Below are positions 46,533-59,553 of a stretch of 64,000 nucleotides of DNA, in pieces; positions within the stretch are counted from its first letter, which is position 1; each line of letters opens with the position of its first letter. Source of the stretch: Rhizophagus irregularis (taxonomy: Eukaryota; Glomeromycota; Glomeromycetes; Glomerales; Glomeraceae). The stretch covers positions 2,170,001 to 2,234,000 of the forward strand of contig NC_089452.1 of NCBI RefSeq assembly GCF_026210795.1, given 5' to 3'. Position numbers and translations under genes: made by a program. The notes beneath the pieces were generated by a model. The model saw nothing but the letters and a program-made list of their open reading frames with translations, made no database searches and was not told where the DNA came from.

Positions 46533-49500
46533 CTATTTAGTAGAATTTAACACATGTTCTTTTTCGGCAAGTGATAATTCCATTTCACGAATTTTTGCTT
46601 CTTTTTCTCTTAAAATAAGTTCACGTTCCCTTAAAGCTAAAGCTCGTTCTTGAAATTCAAGCTCACTTAATTTTAAAGTAAATTCACTTTCTTTATCATC
46701 CCCTTCAGTACCATTTCTTGTTTTAATCTTTCTGCTAGAAATCGTACACTCCCGCGCAATAAGTTTAGGACCACCTTATTTTTGTTTATATTAATAAAGT
46801 TTTATTCTTATTTATATAATTTATTTTTTTTAAAAAAAAATTTGTGTTATAATTTTTTGAATAAACATAAAAAATTACCATATTTGCATTTATAAATCAT
46901 GTAAAATAAAGTTTTTTTTTAATAGTAAAATTTTAACTCTTTAACTAAAGCAGTTACAGTAAAATGAATACAAAATTCTAATAGTTTAGCTAACAATAAA
47001 ATTATATTCCAAATTTCATGAAAATTGAGTCAGTAGTTATCGAGAAATTAATAATTAAAGATCGACAATTTATATATGAAAATCATTTATTTATTAGGTC
47101 AAATATATAAATTGTCGATTCTTAATTGTTAATTTCTCAATAACTACTGATTCGATCTTTACGAAATTTGAAATATAATCTTATGTTTACCTAACTATTT
47201 AAATTTTGTACTTATTTTTGTTGTAATCACTCTGGTTGAAAAGTTAAAAATTTGTCATTGAGAAAAAAACCTTGTATTATATGATTTATAAAGATCAATA
47301 TGATAATTTTTTATATTTATTCAAGAAATTACAATGTAAAGAATTTTTTTTAAAAAAAAACTTATATAAATAAGAATAAAACATTATTTATATAAACAAA
47401 AATAAGGTGGTCCTAAACTTATTGCGCGGGAGTGTACATATATTCTCTTTATCATTCTCTTCAATTTCAATAATATTTGTTTTAGTTTTCTTATTAGAAC
47501 CTGTATGTTCATTTTGTTTACGTTTGGTAGGAACTACTTTCGTCAACTTCTTAGCTATATAAATAAATTATAAATTAAAACAATTTAATGTTAATTACAA
47601 TATTTTTATTTAGCATTACAACTGAAATTTTAAAAATATACTTACCATTACGTTTATTGGACATAACATTACGTGAAATCAGACCTTTATCACGTCCTTT
47701 ATTTGGTATATTATATTTTTGGTGAACATAAATGGTAGTAAATCTTTCTTTATCTAATTTTTGACCACTGTAATAAATTAACTTAATAAATAAATAATAA
47801 TTTTTTAAAGAACAAATTATATATCTACATACTGTAAAATAGCCGTTAACAATTTAAGATCTCTTCCACGTCGATTGCTTAGCGCATGAGCCGATTCTGC
47901 TACATTTGTATTATCAGGTGATGTTATCCAAACATCATTAGCAATTTTTGACATGGATTTATTAAGTGACGCAATAACCCATTTTTGACGATAGAACGTA
48001 ATCCAATCTAAAAATAATACCATTTAGTAATATATATTACAATAAAAATTCATTTATTAAGTTTTACTAACCTGCAGCATTCTCTTCAATTGCTTGAATA
48101 TCATCAAATACTTGATTAATTGCACTTTCTGATTCAGCTGTAAGAAGTGCAATCATTTTGTTCTTTACAATATCATTGTAACCCTTTTCCCGAATTTTTC
48201 TAAATATTAATAATTAAATAAATTAGTTTTTTTGTTTAAATAAAGTTTATTTATAAATATAATATCTTTTTTTAATAGTTTTTCTTTAGACTTAAAAAAA
48301 AACAAATAATTACCTTTTATAATGGACTAAACAAGATCTAAAAATATGAACCAAATGTTCCTCCCAGTCCTTTGTATTATCAATTTCATTTAGAGCCAAT
48401 CCAAGTCCTTTTGCTTGGGCATAATCAAGATCTGCAATGATGCAATTCCAACCAGATCCATGAATATGTTTAAACTGAGGGGTGAACCCGTTAATTGTAA
48501 TACAAGATCAAATAAAACGCGAAAAATTCTTTGATACGCAATAGTTGTTGCACGATTAGTAAACACTCGGGCAAATGTAAGAACTAAAAATAAATATCAA
48601 TTATCAATTAATATATATAGTAATTTCAAAATTTATAGTATTAAAAACAATAAAATATATTAAATTATCATATAGTAAGAAACTTACTCAAGTTATGTTC
48701 ATTACTATAATAATTAATCTCAAATTCATTTATTTCACCCATTACACGCTTGAAAGACAAATCGATTTGAAAATGTTTGCACTTTATCCATTCATTTAAT
48801 TGTTCAGAAGTTGTACAAACAATTATTACATGTTCATCTTCAAAGAATTCTAATAATAAAAATAATATATTATTTCCTTAAAACTGTCATTAAATAAATT
48901 AAATACAAAAAGTAAAATTTACTTTTAATTTTTACCTAAACGTTTTACATAATCACGAAAATTATTAATATTACGTGAATAATTGTAAACAACTCCTAGC
49001 AATCCTTGCCCTTGTGGATGAATTTCTTTCTGAATCTTATCAATATAATACCGAAGACGATCAGTATTATTTAATGATGCATGTATATCAGAAAGATATT
49101 CAACGCCAAAATAAGTTTTAATTAAATTTCCTATCAAATAAAATACATACAATTAGTATGAATTTAAAAAATTTTTATAAAAATAAAAAAAAATCTTGTA
49201 TAATAAATATAAATAAATATAAATAAATATTTATATATTTTATTTTTTTATTATTTACCTGTTATAATATGAGTTGGAGTAACATCAGTATTATCATTAT
49301 TTGCTTGGTGAATTAATTCTTGTAGACGTGTACGAATAGTAACAGGTACTTGGTTTGGAGGTGGTGGAGGATGAGTATGAATTCCTTTTGATGTAAGGAT
49401 CACAAATGGACAGCTTTTAATATCAACAGGAATTAGTTTAGAAAATCTAACTTCACATAATTTTTTCATAAGCTTTCCTTGCGTAATGGTATTTTCTGAA

Positions 49501-50675
49501 CGATGTGGATGTGCTGATAGTATACATAATTATGTGAATAAACTGAAGTAATTTAGCAGTAAAAGTTAAAAATTATATTAAAATTTAATGACTTATGACA
49601 ATATATTCTTTTCGTACTATTGCTGAATACTGAATAACAATTATTTACTGGTTCATCCGTTTCTCCCTAGAGTATATATTAAATAAATTAAATAAGCAAA
49701 TAAAATATTTAATTTAATATTCAAAATATTTATATCTAACCTCATATAATCCATTTAAAAGTTGTTGAAGTAAGTTAAGGTCTACATTTTCTTTAATACT
49801 AATAAACCGATGAAATTTTTCATTCATTCTCCAACCAGTACAACCAATAAAATATGATGGAGGTACAGTTTCATCATGACGTCGTAAACATTTTAATATA
49901 GGTTTTCCATTACATTGAACTCCATCACGCATATATCGACATTCAGTTTTGTATGCAGCTAAATATTTACTAAAATAAAAATAATAAGCAAATGATCGCT
50001 ATTATGCATGACAAGGATTATTGTACAACTAAAAATAGTATAAAAGACCTTAAGTTTCCAAATACTTACGCAAAAGTGTTATAATTCACATTATCAGTTG
50101 ATAACTCTTTACTCATTCTTAAACGTAAATCTGAGTTAGGATCTACCGACTTGTGTTCCATTTCCCGAAGTTCTGGATCTGCAAATTCACAAATCTTTAC
50201 TCCGTGGCATGTTCTATCTTTTTTAATTACAGCAATATCACCAAGATATGTACAAGTTGTTTTATTTTGGCCACAAGGCAAACCCATAGAATACTGAACC
50301 TTCAAAAATAATGAAATAATTAGTATTTTTAATATAATATATAATTTAAAATTAACTGATATTACATCTTCAAATGCCATTTCTATATTTTGCCACCCTT
50401 CAACATGATAAATTATTGCAGTTCCTTCTTCACTAGTTGGTGGGTATTCTAATGGAGTTAATGAGTGAATTATCGTTTTAACTGTGATATTTTTTGTAAT
50501 ATATATTTCTGTATTATCTTCCTGTTTAATTAAGAATATATTTATATAATTGAAATTTTTTATTATTATAATATATTTACTTTATGAATATACACGTAAA
50601 AAGCAAGTTTACCTCCGAAACAAGATCTTCTTCATAGATGATATCTTCTTTATTAACAAAATTAGTATAAGACAT
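46533..50675 (-). pseudogene. MULE transposase-like gene, about 13 exons, frameshifted and MITE-interrupted
   Basis: Starts at ATG 50675 (MSYTNFVNKEDIIYEED, exon 50613-50675) and ends at TAG 46533. Recognisable pieces in order: a Cys/His N-terminal region (RYMRDGVQCNGKPILKCLRR; YFIGCTGWRMNEKFHRF), a linker HTHPPPPPNQVP, then EYLSDIHASLNNTDRLRYY. Next come FQIDLSFKRV with a candidate first catalytic Asp, IIADLDYAQAKGLG with the second, and a region WVIASLNKSMSKIA ... NTNVAESAHALSNR. The tail is a Glu/Arg coiled coil (LSELEFQERALALRERELI). This is the layout of MULE-type DDE transposases. At about 48478-48488 one base is missing so GSP and QFKHIHGSG are in different frames. A 688-bp MITE (46747-47434) splits the last exon; removing it and one TA restores the frame. 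The gene is therefore inactive as it stands. Confidence 0.75.
46747..47434. mobile_element. Mariner-like foldback MITE, 688 bp, TA duplication
   Basis: CACTCCCGCGCAATAAGTTT at 46747 is exactly inverted at 47415-47434, and TA flanks both ends (46745-46746, 47435-47436). Pairing continues inward (GGACCACCTTATTTTTGTTT), and a second inverted block (AACTACTGA... with ATTGTCGAT) meets near 47090. Most of the element is therefore one large palindrome without coding capacity. TA duplication and CAC ends suggest the Tc1/mariner superfamily. The insertion sits in the last exon of the MULE gene. Confidence 0.88.
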
Positions 50676-50990
50676 GTTTATTTCACAGTGAAAAGTCATC
50701 TGTTTAACACGAAAACAATAAATGGTATTTAAACGCGTGAAAAAAAATTTTTCTCTTTCTTTATTTTATATCGTGTATAACTGACCAGATTATCAGATCA
50801 TAAGATGATTTTATACTATATATATACTAGTATTAGTTTCACAAATCATGCTGTATAAACTAATTTCGAAAGTTGTCAAGTGATCATACACATCATCAAT
50901 TTAATATCATACAGTACTCAGTTGGTTGATCCGACTCTACAACTTTCCGTATCACTCATGTAGCATGGGTATGCAAAATTTCACACGCGT

Positions 50991-52154
50991 TCCATACAGA
51001 TCTACATTGTTTATTACCAAATAAGGAAAGGCCTAGACCGTTCTATTCTGTACCACGTATGGTCACGTGATCCTTTTATATGTGATGTTTAACCATACTC
51101 TACATAAATAGCCAACCATGTTTACTATGCTCTCGTTCTCGGGTGTTCTCGGGGTCCTCATAAAATATCAAAAAGTTGGGTTCATAAACAATTATTAAGA
51201 AACTATATTTACCATTTCTATTAAGACTTTTTAAACTTTAATATGAGGTATTTCTTATATTTTGTTTTATTAAAGATATTATTCAATTTCAGTAAATATT
51301 TGTATGTTATTGTACGGGCGTGCTTAATAATGATCTGATGTAGAGCGAAGCGCCACATCATACCCGCCCGTTACAATAACAAACAATCATCAAAGTTTAT
51401 TGCTTGTAATTTCTAGTAACTTAATATCAAATTTTCATTATTTTTTGAAATTAATTTATTGACATAATCTGTAATTGTTATAATTCATGTGTTGACAATA
51501 TATCTTTTAAGGAAGAAACATCATTAGATATCTTGTTATAGGGATTAAGAGTACAAAGTTTTATTAATAAAAGAGTGAAAGAATTATTACGCAGACTTGA
51601 ATGTAACAATCATAATTGTTTATGATACAGCCGTATATAATAAGATTTTTAATACTTGGCTTATGCATATTTAGTAATTTATTTTTAATTATATAATTTT
51701 TTATTTTCTTTCATAAAATACTATGTTAACATAATGAATATTTTTATTTCAATTTTATACTCATATTTAAACAATATTTATGCTCAAGATTATAAAAAAA
51801 ATAAAATAAAAATATCACTCATTAATTAGGGTTTAATTCAGAAATGCAACGGAAGATTATTTCTGGAACTTTTATTTCTAATTTTACAAACGCCTGTTAC
51901 TTTCATCAATAATTAATATAAACTATAATAAATAGTTATGCAATAATCTAATTTAAAAATTTTCGTGATACCGAAAATACGGCCCGAAAAAAAAATTAAA
52001 TGATCATTTGAATTGTACAATAATCGGAGTAATTTCCGCTTTTGATTTAAAGTAGCCTTTTTTAGTAACTCATTATAAATATATATTTCGTCCATAAAAA
52101 AAAGGTAATTTTATTTTTCTTTTTTTGAATACTGTATATTACGAAAATAACCTA
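50991..52154. other. Intergenic
   Basis: No gene is supported apart from the palindrome at 51305-51381. The last 60 bases form the leader of the kinase gene at 52155. Confidence 0.45.
51305..51381. repeat. Miniature palindrome with GAGCGAAGCGCC core
   Basis: TGTTATTGTACGGGCG at 51305 pairs with CGCCCGTTACAATAACA ending at 51381 (one base extra in the right arm), and GATGT/ACATC pairs inside around the core AGAGCGAAGCGCC. Similar GC-rich cores appear at 58236-58249 (CCGGAGCGAAGCGA), 29699-29718 and 3849-3865. Confidence 0.6.
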
Positions 52155-53763
52155 ATGGAAACCGAACTTAGTAAATTAAAAATCTCAGATAATCATAAAA
52201 ATTGTTCGTATTGTAATAAACCCTTTACTGAAGAATTATGGTGTAAAGAATGTGACCCATTTAGAATAATGGAAGGATGGACCAGTGGAAATTCTGGTAT
52301 TGATAAGTTTATAAAAGATACAATGTATAATGCAAGGAATGATAGTTATAATGGTTATAATGGTTATAATTTTCTTGAATGGGTACCACTTTATAACTTT
52401 TTAAATATAGAAGCAATTGGTGAAGGTGGATTTGCCAAAGTATATTCTGCAAGTTGGTATAATGGTAAATCAGCATATGAATATGTTCATGGAATTTGGA
52501 AAAAAAGAGAACCTAAACCTACGAAAGTTGCTTTGAAAAGATTAAATGGATCACAGAATATCTCAGATAAATATTTAAATGAAGTACGTTTTTATATATA
52601 TTGTATTTATTTCATTTAGGTGTTTAATATTAAGAATCCTTTAAATTATTTTATTTTAACTTTATTAAAATATAGCTTAAAATACATTGGGAAATTTCTA
52701 ATAAAAATGGATTAAAATTTTATGGATTAACTAAATGCCCAAAAACTAAAGAATTTATGATGATTATGGAATTTGCTAATAAAGGAAGTTTGAGAAGTAA
52801 TCTTTCAAATAACTTTAACAACACTACGTGGGGAAATAAAATTAATTGTTTATTTCATATATTATTTGGATTAGATTCATTACATGAATTAGGATATTGT
52901 CATAAAGATTTTCATAGTGGGAATATTTTACAAATTTATGACAATTTTAATCAAATTTCGGACTTTGGATTATCAGGACCAGCAAATGAACAAAAATCAG
53001 ATGATAAAGTAGTATATGGAGTAATGCCATATATTGCACCAGAAGTCTTAAACGGAGAACCATATACATCATCATCCGATATTTATAGTGTAGGTGTAAT
53101 TATGGCCGAATTATCATCAGGAAGACCACCTTTTTACAATAAAAAACATGATTTAAATTTAGCATTAGCTATATGTAATGGACTCAGACCAGAATTTGGA
53201 AAAGGAACTCCTGAATTTTATAAGAAATTAGCTTATAAATGCATGAATGCCAATCCAAATGAAAGACCAACAGCCGAAGAATTAAGGAATATATTTAATT
53301 TTTGGGATAATTCTATTAAAGGCATAAATAATGACAGATTCGGTTATAAAGGAAAAGAAATTAAAGCGGCATTTGAAGAAGCTGATAAGGAAATACCAAA
53401 TATCTTAACTTCATATAAAAAGAATTCAGATGCTGTATATACTAGTAGGGCGTTTACATTTAGTAATTTATTACCAAAACCCGTTAATTCATCCATTATT
53501 ACTTCATATGTTAATAATGAAGGTATTTTCTGTTTTTAAACATTTTTATTTTTTTAATAATTGATAATCATTAACTTTTTATTGCTTTAATAGTTTGTGA
53601 CTCTCAATTAATCGACTTGGAAATATCTAATTCAATACAATTAAGAGGTACATTAAACATAATTTACCACTTATTTTTATACATTTAAATATACTAATAA
53701 TATTTATATTATTTATATTATTTATATTGCTGATATTTAGATACCGACGATGAAATCAATTGA
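52155..53763 (+). CDS. Serine/threonine/tyrosine-type protein kinase, four exons
   Basis: Exons 52155-52583, 52676-53522, 53594-53647 and 53741-53763 give 1353 nt, 450 aa. The N-terminus has C17, C20, C30 and C33 (CSYC ... WCKEC), a putative zinc knuckle usual in this family, then GWTSGNSGIDKFIKD. Kinase motifs: Gly-loop IGEGGFAKVYSASW (87-101), K128 in VALK, catalytic loop HKDFHSGNIL, DFG in ISDFGLS, MPYIAPEVL and a C-lobe with the conserved Arg in NPNERPTAEEL. HKD in place of HRD is typical of the expanded fungal kinase group. The last two exons (VCDSQLIDLEI, DTDDEIN) were placed by phase-1 GT-AG junctions and by resemblance to the usual tail. The ATG at 52155 was chosen because the frame upstream has only a TTG. 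It is probably a cytosolic signalling kinase; the substrate is unknown. Confidence 0.85.
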
Positions 53764-55569
53764 ATTGAATATAATTTATTTATAAGCTATAGTATAATTG
53801 GTAGCTTAATTGACTTTATAATCATGTAAGCTTATGATAAATTAAGTAACTTAAAACTTTTAACAAACTTATGTATGTTTAAAATTTATATACTGTATAA
53901 TTATTATTTGTAAAATTCCGTTTCCAGAAACAAAAGTTTTTTTGAATTTCAAAAATTTTACAATTTATTTGAACGTGTATGTTTTGGTATTGACATAGTT
54001 TAATTTTCAAAGTAAAAAAAAAATTTATATAAACGTAAATCACATGGATCGGAAATTTTAAAAATCATCTGAAAAATATTTTCTGAAATTTAATACGTTT
54101 AAACGAAGATTTTGTAAAATGATGGATTATCATAAAAAAGTTATTATAATTGTTTTACATAACAAATCTTACCCAAGTTTTTATGGGAATTATCAATATG
54201 ACCATAATTATTTTTGAACATATCAACAATAAATTCTAATTCACTAATTGATTTTGCATATTTCTGTCAACTAATCTAAAAACATTATTACAGTACTTAA
54301 CAAGTATTGCAACTAAGGAATTTATTATCAGAAAAGTATATTTCTAAATCAGGAATAAGTTGTATTTGGATTCCAAATTATTGAGATATGTAAAGATGCG
54401 TTGATTTTTGTATTTTTCATTAATAAAAAGATTATTGTATATCTCACTTTTAATTTTAAAATCTTTATTAATAACAATTTTATTTAATTATTTAAATCTA
54501 AATTTCTACTAATTAAATAAAGTTCTTTTTTATGCGAGTTTGTTTAAAAATCAAATTTTTTTTAATTTGTTTCTTGATTCGTCAAAAATTACGTTTAAAA
54601 ATTTAATTCGCAATTCGATAATAATCGGTGGAGCATTTTACATATTAATTTTTGTACGTTTTATTTATAATTAAGCAAAGCAGCCCATATTATAATAATT
54701 TTAATTGCTATAATATAAAATTTGGCCAGCACTATGAGAGTTCTTAATCGTTGAAAAATACAATATGCCTAAATATACCTATAATCTCCAGCTCGACGAT
54801 TTTAATAGTAAATTCTAACGAAAATGTCTAATTTTGTAATTTCAGATCTCATTTGGAATTTGCAATTTTGAAGATTATCCTCATGATTTATTTAATGAGA
54901 GATAGCCAGAAAGTCAAGAATTGTTTGGTACTTTTAAACGTTTGAAATTACAATAAAACTTTACCAATAATTGCATTTCGGCTCTAGATTATGGATACTA
55001 ATATAAAATTGCTCCGCCGATCAATCTCTCACGAATTGCGAATTAACTTTTTATGGTTCTTTAAGGAATTCCAAGCAAGATTTTCCTATAATGTTAGAAC
55101 AATAATTACGCACAAAGATCTATTAGCAAAAAGTGCCTTTTTATTATAATATATTTCATAAAAATATCATTTGTTAACTTGAACATTTTTAATAAAATAG
55201 AAAAAAAAAAGCGCAAAATGTTAAATATAAGGTGCAAGTGATGTACAAGGCGTTCAACATTGTGACGTTTCATCATGTTAGCCAAAATCATACTAAAAAT
55301 CATTTACTCAATGTACGTTATTTGTCATTTATGAAGATATTAAAACTCTTTTTTGAAAATAAATGATCTAAATTTTCAATTTTTTACACGCACGTCGCAC
55401 AAATAAGAATTTGATAACAAATATACGTATTTTATTAAAAAAAAATTTCAATATTTATGTAGGTAATTTAAAAAATTCATTTTTATCAACATAAAATTTA
55501 ATTTATACGGTGAGATTATGAATAAAAGGAGTAAAAAAGTAAGTAATCAAACAATCAAATAAACTAAAA
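53764..55569. other. Intergenic with an F-box/LRR trace
   Basis: AT-rich. The minus-strand piece near 54180-54280 reads QKYAKSISELEFIVDMFKNN, which resembles the middle of F-box/LRR proteins here; the rest of that gene is eroded. No intact gene is seen. Confidence 0.4.
54170..54400 (-). pseudogene. F-box/LRR fragment
   Basis: A short minus-strand segment with KSISELEFIVDMF and LEIYFSDNKFLSCNT-like pieces, with stops between. The equivalent line in the F-box pseudogene at 55570 reads KSVSELELLVNDAYN. Only a fragment survives. Confidence 0.4.
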
Positions 55570-56986
55570 TCATCTTCTGAACGAATAATTTGCTATAACT
55601 CTTTCTCCCTTATATTTTTTTATTAAATCTAATAAATCAGAAGTAAAATCCCTTCCATTTTTAAAATCAAATTCCAAAAAAGACATCGGATGTCTACCTT
55701 TCCAATTATCGAAAAATAACTTTAAAGATTCTGGTTTAGATAAATTCCAAATTCTAAACTTATATAAACTAGTTGGTGATGATTTAGTTAATATTTCAAA
55801 TAATTTATCCGGTTCAAACAAATTATCAACTGAAATAAATAATTCATCCAAATATTGACAATTAATCAATATTTTTTCAAATTCTGTGATATTTTCACCC
55901 AAAAAGATTGATTTAAGATACTTAAGTTTTGGACATTTTTTATATATAGCCTGAATGATTTTTTTATTATTAATCTCTTCCGGTAAACTGAATTCAATAC
56001 TTATTTCGTTAAGATAACCACCTGTATTTTCAATTAAACTTGCTAATTTTTCACCTGGTATAGTTTTAGCTTTTAAAATTTGTAAAAAAGGTAAACATAA
56101 ATTCTCTAAACAATTCCATGAACAATAACGACCACAATCCAATTCCAATTCTTTTAAATTTATAAAAGATGAAAGTATATTCGTGATTGGTTGTCTGGTC
56201 ATCTTAAAATATCGCATAGTATTTGCATGTTTGATTAACGAAGTTTCAAAAGATTTTTGTGAAATAATATTTCAGCAGAATAATCTCGATTATAATTATC
56301 GCTTAATATGACTTTAGTTAAATTTTCAGACATATTAATTAATTCATAATTGGTGTTATATGCATCATTAACCAAAAGTTCCAATTCACTAACTGATTTG
56401 CACACCCTAACAACTCAGTTATAACGTTATTATCCATAAAGACACCACAATAAATGCTTCTCAATTCAGAAAAACATTGTTTTGCTCCAGGAATATCAAG
56501 TATTTGATAATCAAATTGTCGAAACACCAAAATATGTGAATTTTGTATTTTCATTGATATAAATTCTGAGAAGTTCATTTTGTAAGATTTCATGTTTTTC
56601 ATAATTATTAATTAAGTTAAAAATTATAATTTCAAACGTATTCGAATAAAAATATCTACAAAAAACTAATATAATTAAATAAAAGCTTTTCATATACTAA
56701 ATATGTTAAATGAATTCCATGACTATTTAAGATATTCCTTGATTCATTGGATAAATGTGAAATTAATCAATTTATCTATCATCTCAATCTTTATTATGTG
56801 TTCCCAAGGGTTTTCCCGTAAAATTGGAATAATTATTTGACACCATGTTTTATTAACTAAAAGAGATGAATAAAGGGTGCTAATATTAAAACGCAATTCT
56901 CTGAATATCAAATAAAGAATATCATTGTTTAACTTGGGACATTTTTGTGACCATTTTATACTGTATGTCTGTGACACATTGTACAA
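55570..56986 (-). pseudogene. F-box/LRR protein pseudogene
   Basis: Minus strand. 56986-56744 holds the F-box (LNNDILYLIFRELRFNISTL; LLVNKTWCQIIIPILRENPW). The middle is broken over 56740-56220: NYEKHEILQNELLRIYINEN and DYQILDIPGAKQCFSELRSI and KSVSELELLVNDAYNTNYEL are in different frames. 56217-55570 is a long clean LRR half (NILSSFINLKELELDCGRYC; CPKLKYLKSIFLGENITEFE) ending at a stop. At least three frameshifts separate otherwise well-preserved pieces, so the gene is recently dead or sequence errors occur in A/T runs. F-box proteins of this type would recruit substrates to SCF ubiquitin ligases; the intact relative is at 59554-61107. Confidence 0.75.
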
Positions 56987-57384
56987 TTACGTTATGCGAT
57001 TGCGTGCTCAATATTTATTTATACGATGATTTTCCGGTAATTATAACGTTTTTATTTAAAGGCTAGAAACTTTTAAATCTTTTTTGGGACATCTTAATGT
57101 ACTGCACATTTTTAGCATATTTAAACTCTTTCAAAAAGGAGAACTATAAGCGGATTAAATTAGTCATCAATCAGCAAGATTTCAATCCGTTTTAATTTTC
57201 AAAATCGCCCACACGATAAGTCACGAAAAATTCACATGATAATTTACGTCATATCGGTGGAAACCGCAAAAACATAAATAAAAAAAATTGTTATTTGATT
57301 TTTTTCTACTACAAGACTGAGAATATGAAACACAATTAAGTTCGATAGCAAACCGAATAGATTGTTTTGTAGTTTGATATTTGG
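56987..57384. other. Intergenic
   Basis: No gene is seen; it includes the presumed upstream region of the F-box pseudogene. Confidence 0.45.
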
Positions 57385-57883
57385 GGACCTCCACAGGAAA
57401 AGCTGGGACTCGGCCCAATCACATGATTTTGAAATTTTGCAATGATCATGTGCTTATAAATCTAACCGTATAACTGATAAGTTTTTTCGGCGAATTGATT
57501 TTTTTTACAAGATATTACAATAATTTTATTAAAAATAACAAATATATAAATTTCATGATTTTAATAAAAAGAAAATAAATGCTTGCAAATTTTCGTCCCA
57601 AGTTATAAAGACCGTTTTTGAGAAATCGCAAATGATCGTCAAAATCGATTGCGTAGTTTACAGCTGATTTCAGGACACTTTGCCGGCTGTCGGCAAATTG
57701 AAAAAATAACGAACACATGATTTAGCCAATATCACGTGATACCTGTTTTTGAGCTGATTGGCTACCTACAATCCGACAACCTGACAAGTCTCGGCCAAGT
57801 GCCCCGTTATGAAATCAACTGTAAACCTCGATTTTCTCGAAAATACGTAATCGGCCGAGCCCCGGCTTTTCCTGTGGAGGTCC
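57385..57883. mobile_element. MITE with about 30-bp terminal inverted repeats
   Basis: GGACCTCCACAGGAAAAGC at 57385 is exactly inverted at 57865-57883, and the next bases continue to pair with two mismatches (TGGGACTCGGCC against CGGGGCTCGGCC). ATATTT lies on both sides but two Gs separate it on the left, so the duplication is uncertain. There is no coding capacity. Confidence 0.75.
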
Positions 57884-59553
57884 ATATTTATTAACACTAT
57901 TAATAATTATTTTAGATAATTCTCATTTACTTAAATTCTTTATTCCAAAATGCATTGTTAATTTGGTTAATTTAAAAATGTCATGACAAGGCATTTTAAG
58001 TTCAATAAAAAAAATAATATAATAATAATACTTTTCATCATGAATTACGAATTACGGAAAGTTAATGGTTGATTCTGGATATTATGATTTTTCGGATTAA
58101 ATAATTATATTTTAATTTCACCAAGGTAAACTACATTATACTATGCATTTATGTTGGCAAACTTAATTTTAATTTACGTCATCATACAAATATTTATAAA
58201 TCTTTTTAAAATGTCTAATAATTTAATAGAATTTGTCCGGAGCGAAGCGAAAATAAATTATCTAGAGAGGGGTGATACAAAATGTTGTTCTGTTTGTCCA
58301 CTCAGTCACGCGTGATTGGTTACATGTAAATTCTCGTAATAAAAGATCTTCCGCTCCAAACTTAACAACGGTCTCAAGAATCGTTTTCTAGTTTTGGTTA
58401 AATTTTGTTTAGTATTCTAATATAATATCTATAATTTTTAGAAATATTTATTTCGCCTCTTTATAACTGAATCTAACTGAATCTATTATGATATAAATAA
58501 TTGTAATTTTTTCGTAAAATTATTTCTTTCTTTTATCTAATTTATAAATTTTTATTGATTGAAATAAGTTGTTATTAAATACCCTATACGATATAAAGAA
58601 CTAAAAAAATACATATTCATGCCGTAATTACAATTTCCAATATAAATTCTGATAGCAAAAATACCATATATCAGTACATTGTAAACTTCTATGAAGGATT
58701 AGAAAGAGAATAAGCGTTTGGTAATTGAGAAAAAAAAAAATTCATATAAATTAATAAAAACTGCTTACTCTTCATACGTATCATTTTTTTGTCGGACTTT
58801 CTTCCTTAACCTGATTTATTTCATGGCTTTTATTTTACTTTTACCTTTTCATGTATCATAATTTTGATGATGATGAAAATCTTAAATTTTTCAAAAAAAA
58901 AAAACTTATATATATAGGAATTTTATTAGAATATCCTAATTATAACGAAATAGTTAAAAGTGTATCCATTTATAGAAATTGATATGGTCATATGAAGATA
59001 TTTTAAAAGTTCATGGTTTTGGTTTATTGATTTATTGAGTACAATGGCTCAGGAATTTCTTCTCCATATAGATCCTTATACTTGAATAACTGTCGGTTAA
59101 ATTAACCAGTACATTGATTTAATTTCCTTTAAGGGATTAATATGATCATTATGACATCACTACTACATAATAATATCAAATTTTCTGATTATCAAAGTTT
59201 GTGTGATAGTAAAATTATCTGACTTTTTGGATTACTAAATTAAGTAAATTGAATGATCTTTTTTCATAATCTTTCAAAAAATCTATTAAGGTTATGAATC
59301 TTATGATTATATGATTATATGCAAAGCTAATTGAATTCAAAAATTATTTATTTATTTTAATATATGACTGGAAAATGAATTCCGTTTTATTCACACAAAT
59401 CATTGCATTGGTATTTTTCAATAATTTTATTACACGTTTCTTTGACTTGTATGGTATATTTTTTTCAAACGCCACTTTCTCCGTGTTACTGAAACTGTCA
59501 CGAGATTACATATTTACTAACTATATATATATTCACAAGTTCTTAATATCCTA
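57884..59553. other. AT-rich intergenic
   Basis: No supported gene. A GC-rich patch, CCGGAGCGAAGCGA at 58236-58249, resembles the core of the palindrome at 51305-51381. The last part holds the promoter of the F-box gene at 59554. Confidence 0.45.

Larger units (their letters stand above)
46122..50990 (-). mobile_element. Mutator-like transposon (MULE), about 4.9 kb
   Basis: AGTTGTAGAGTCGGATCAAC and the adjoining CAACTGAGTA at 46148-46178 are repeated in inverse orientation at 50912-50945, within imperfectly matching flanks of 70 bases or more. The pair brackets a minus-strand transposase-like gene. I could not fix the exact ends or the 9-bp target duplication expected for this superfamily. 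Confidence 0.65.
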
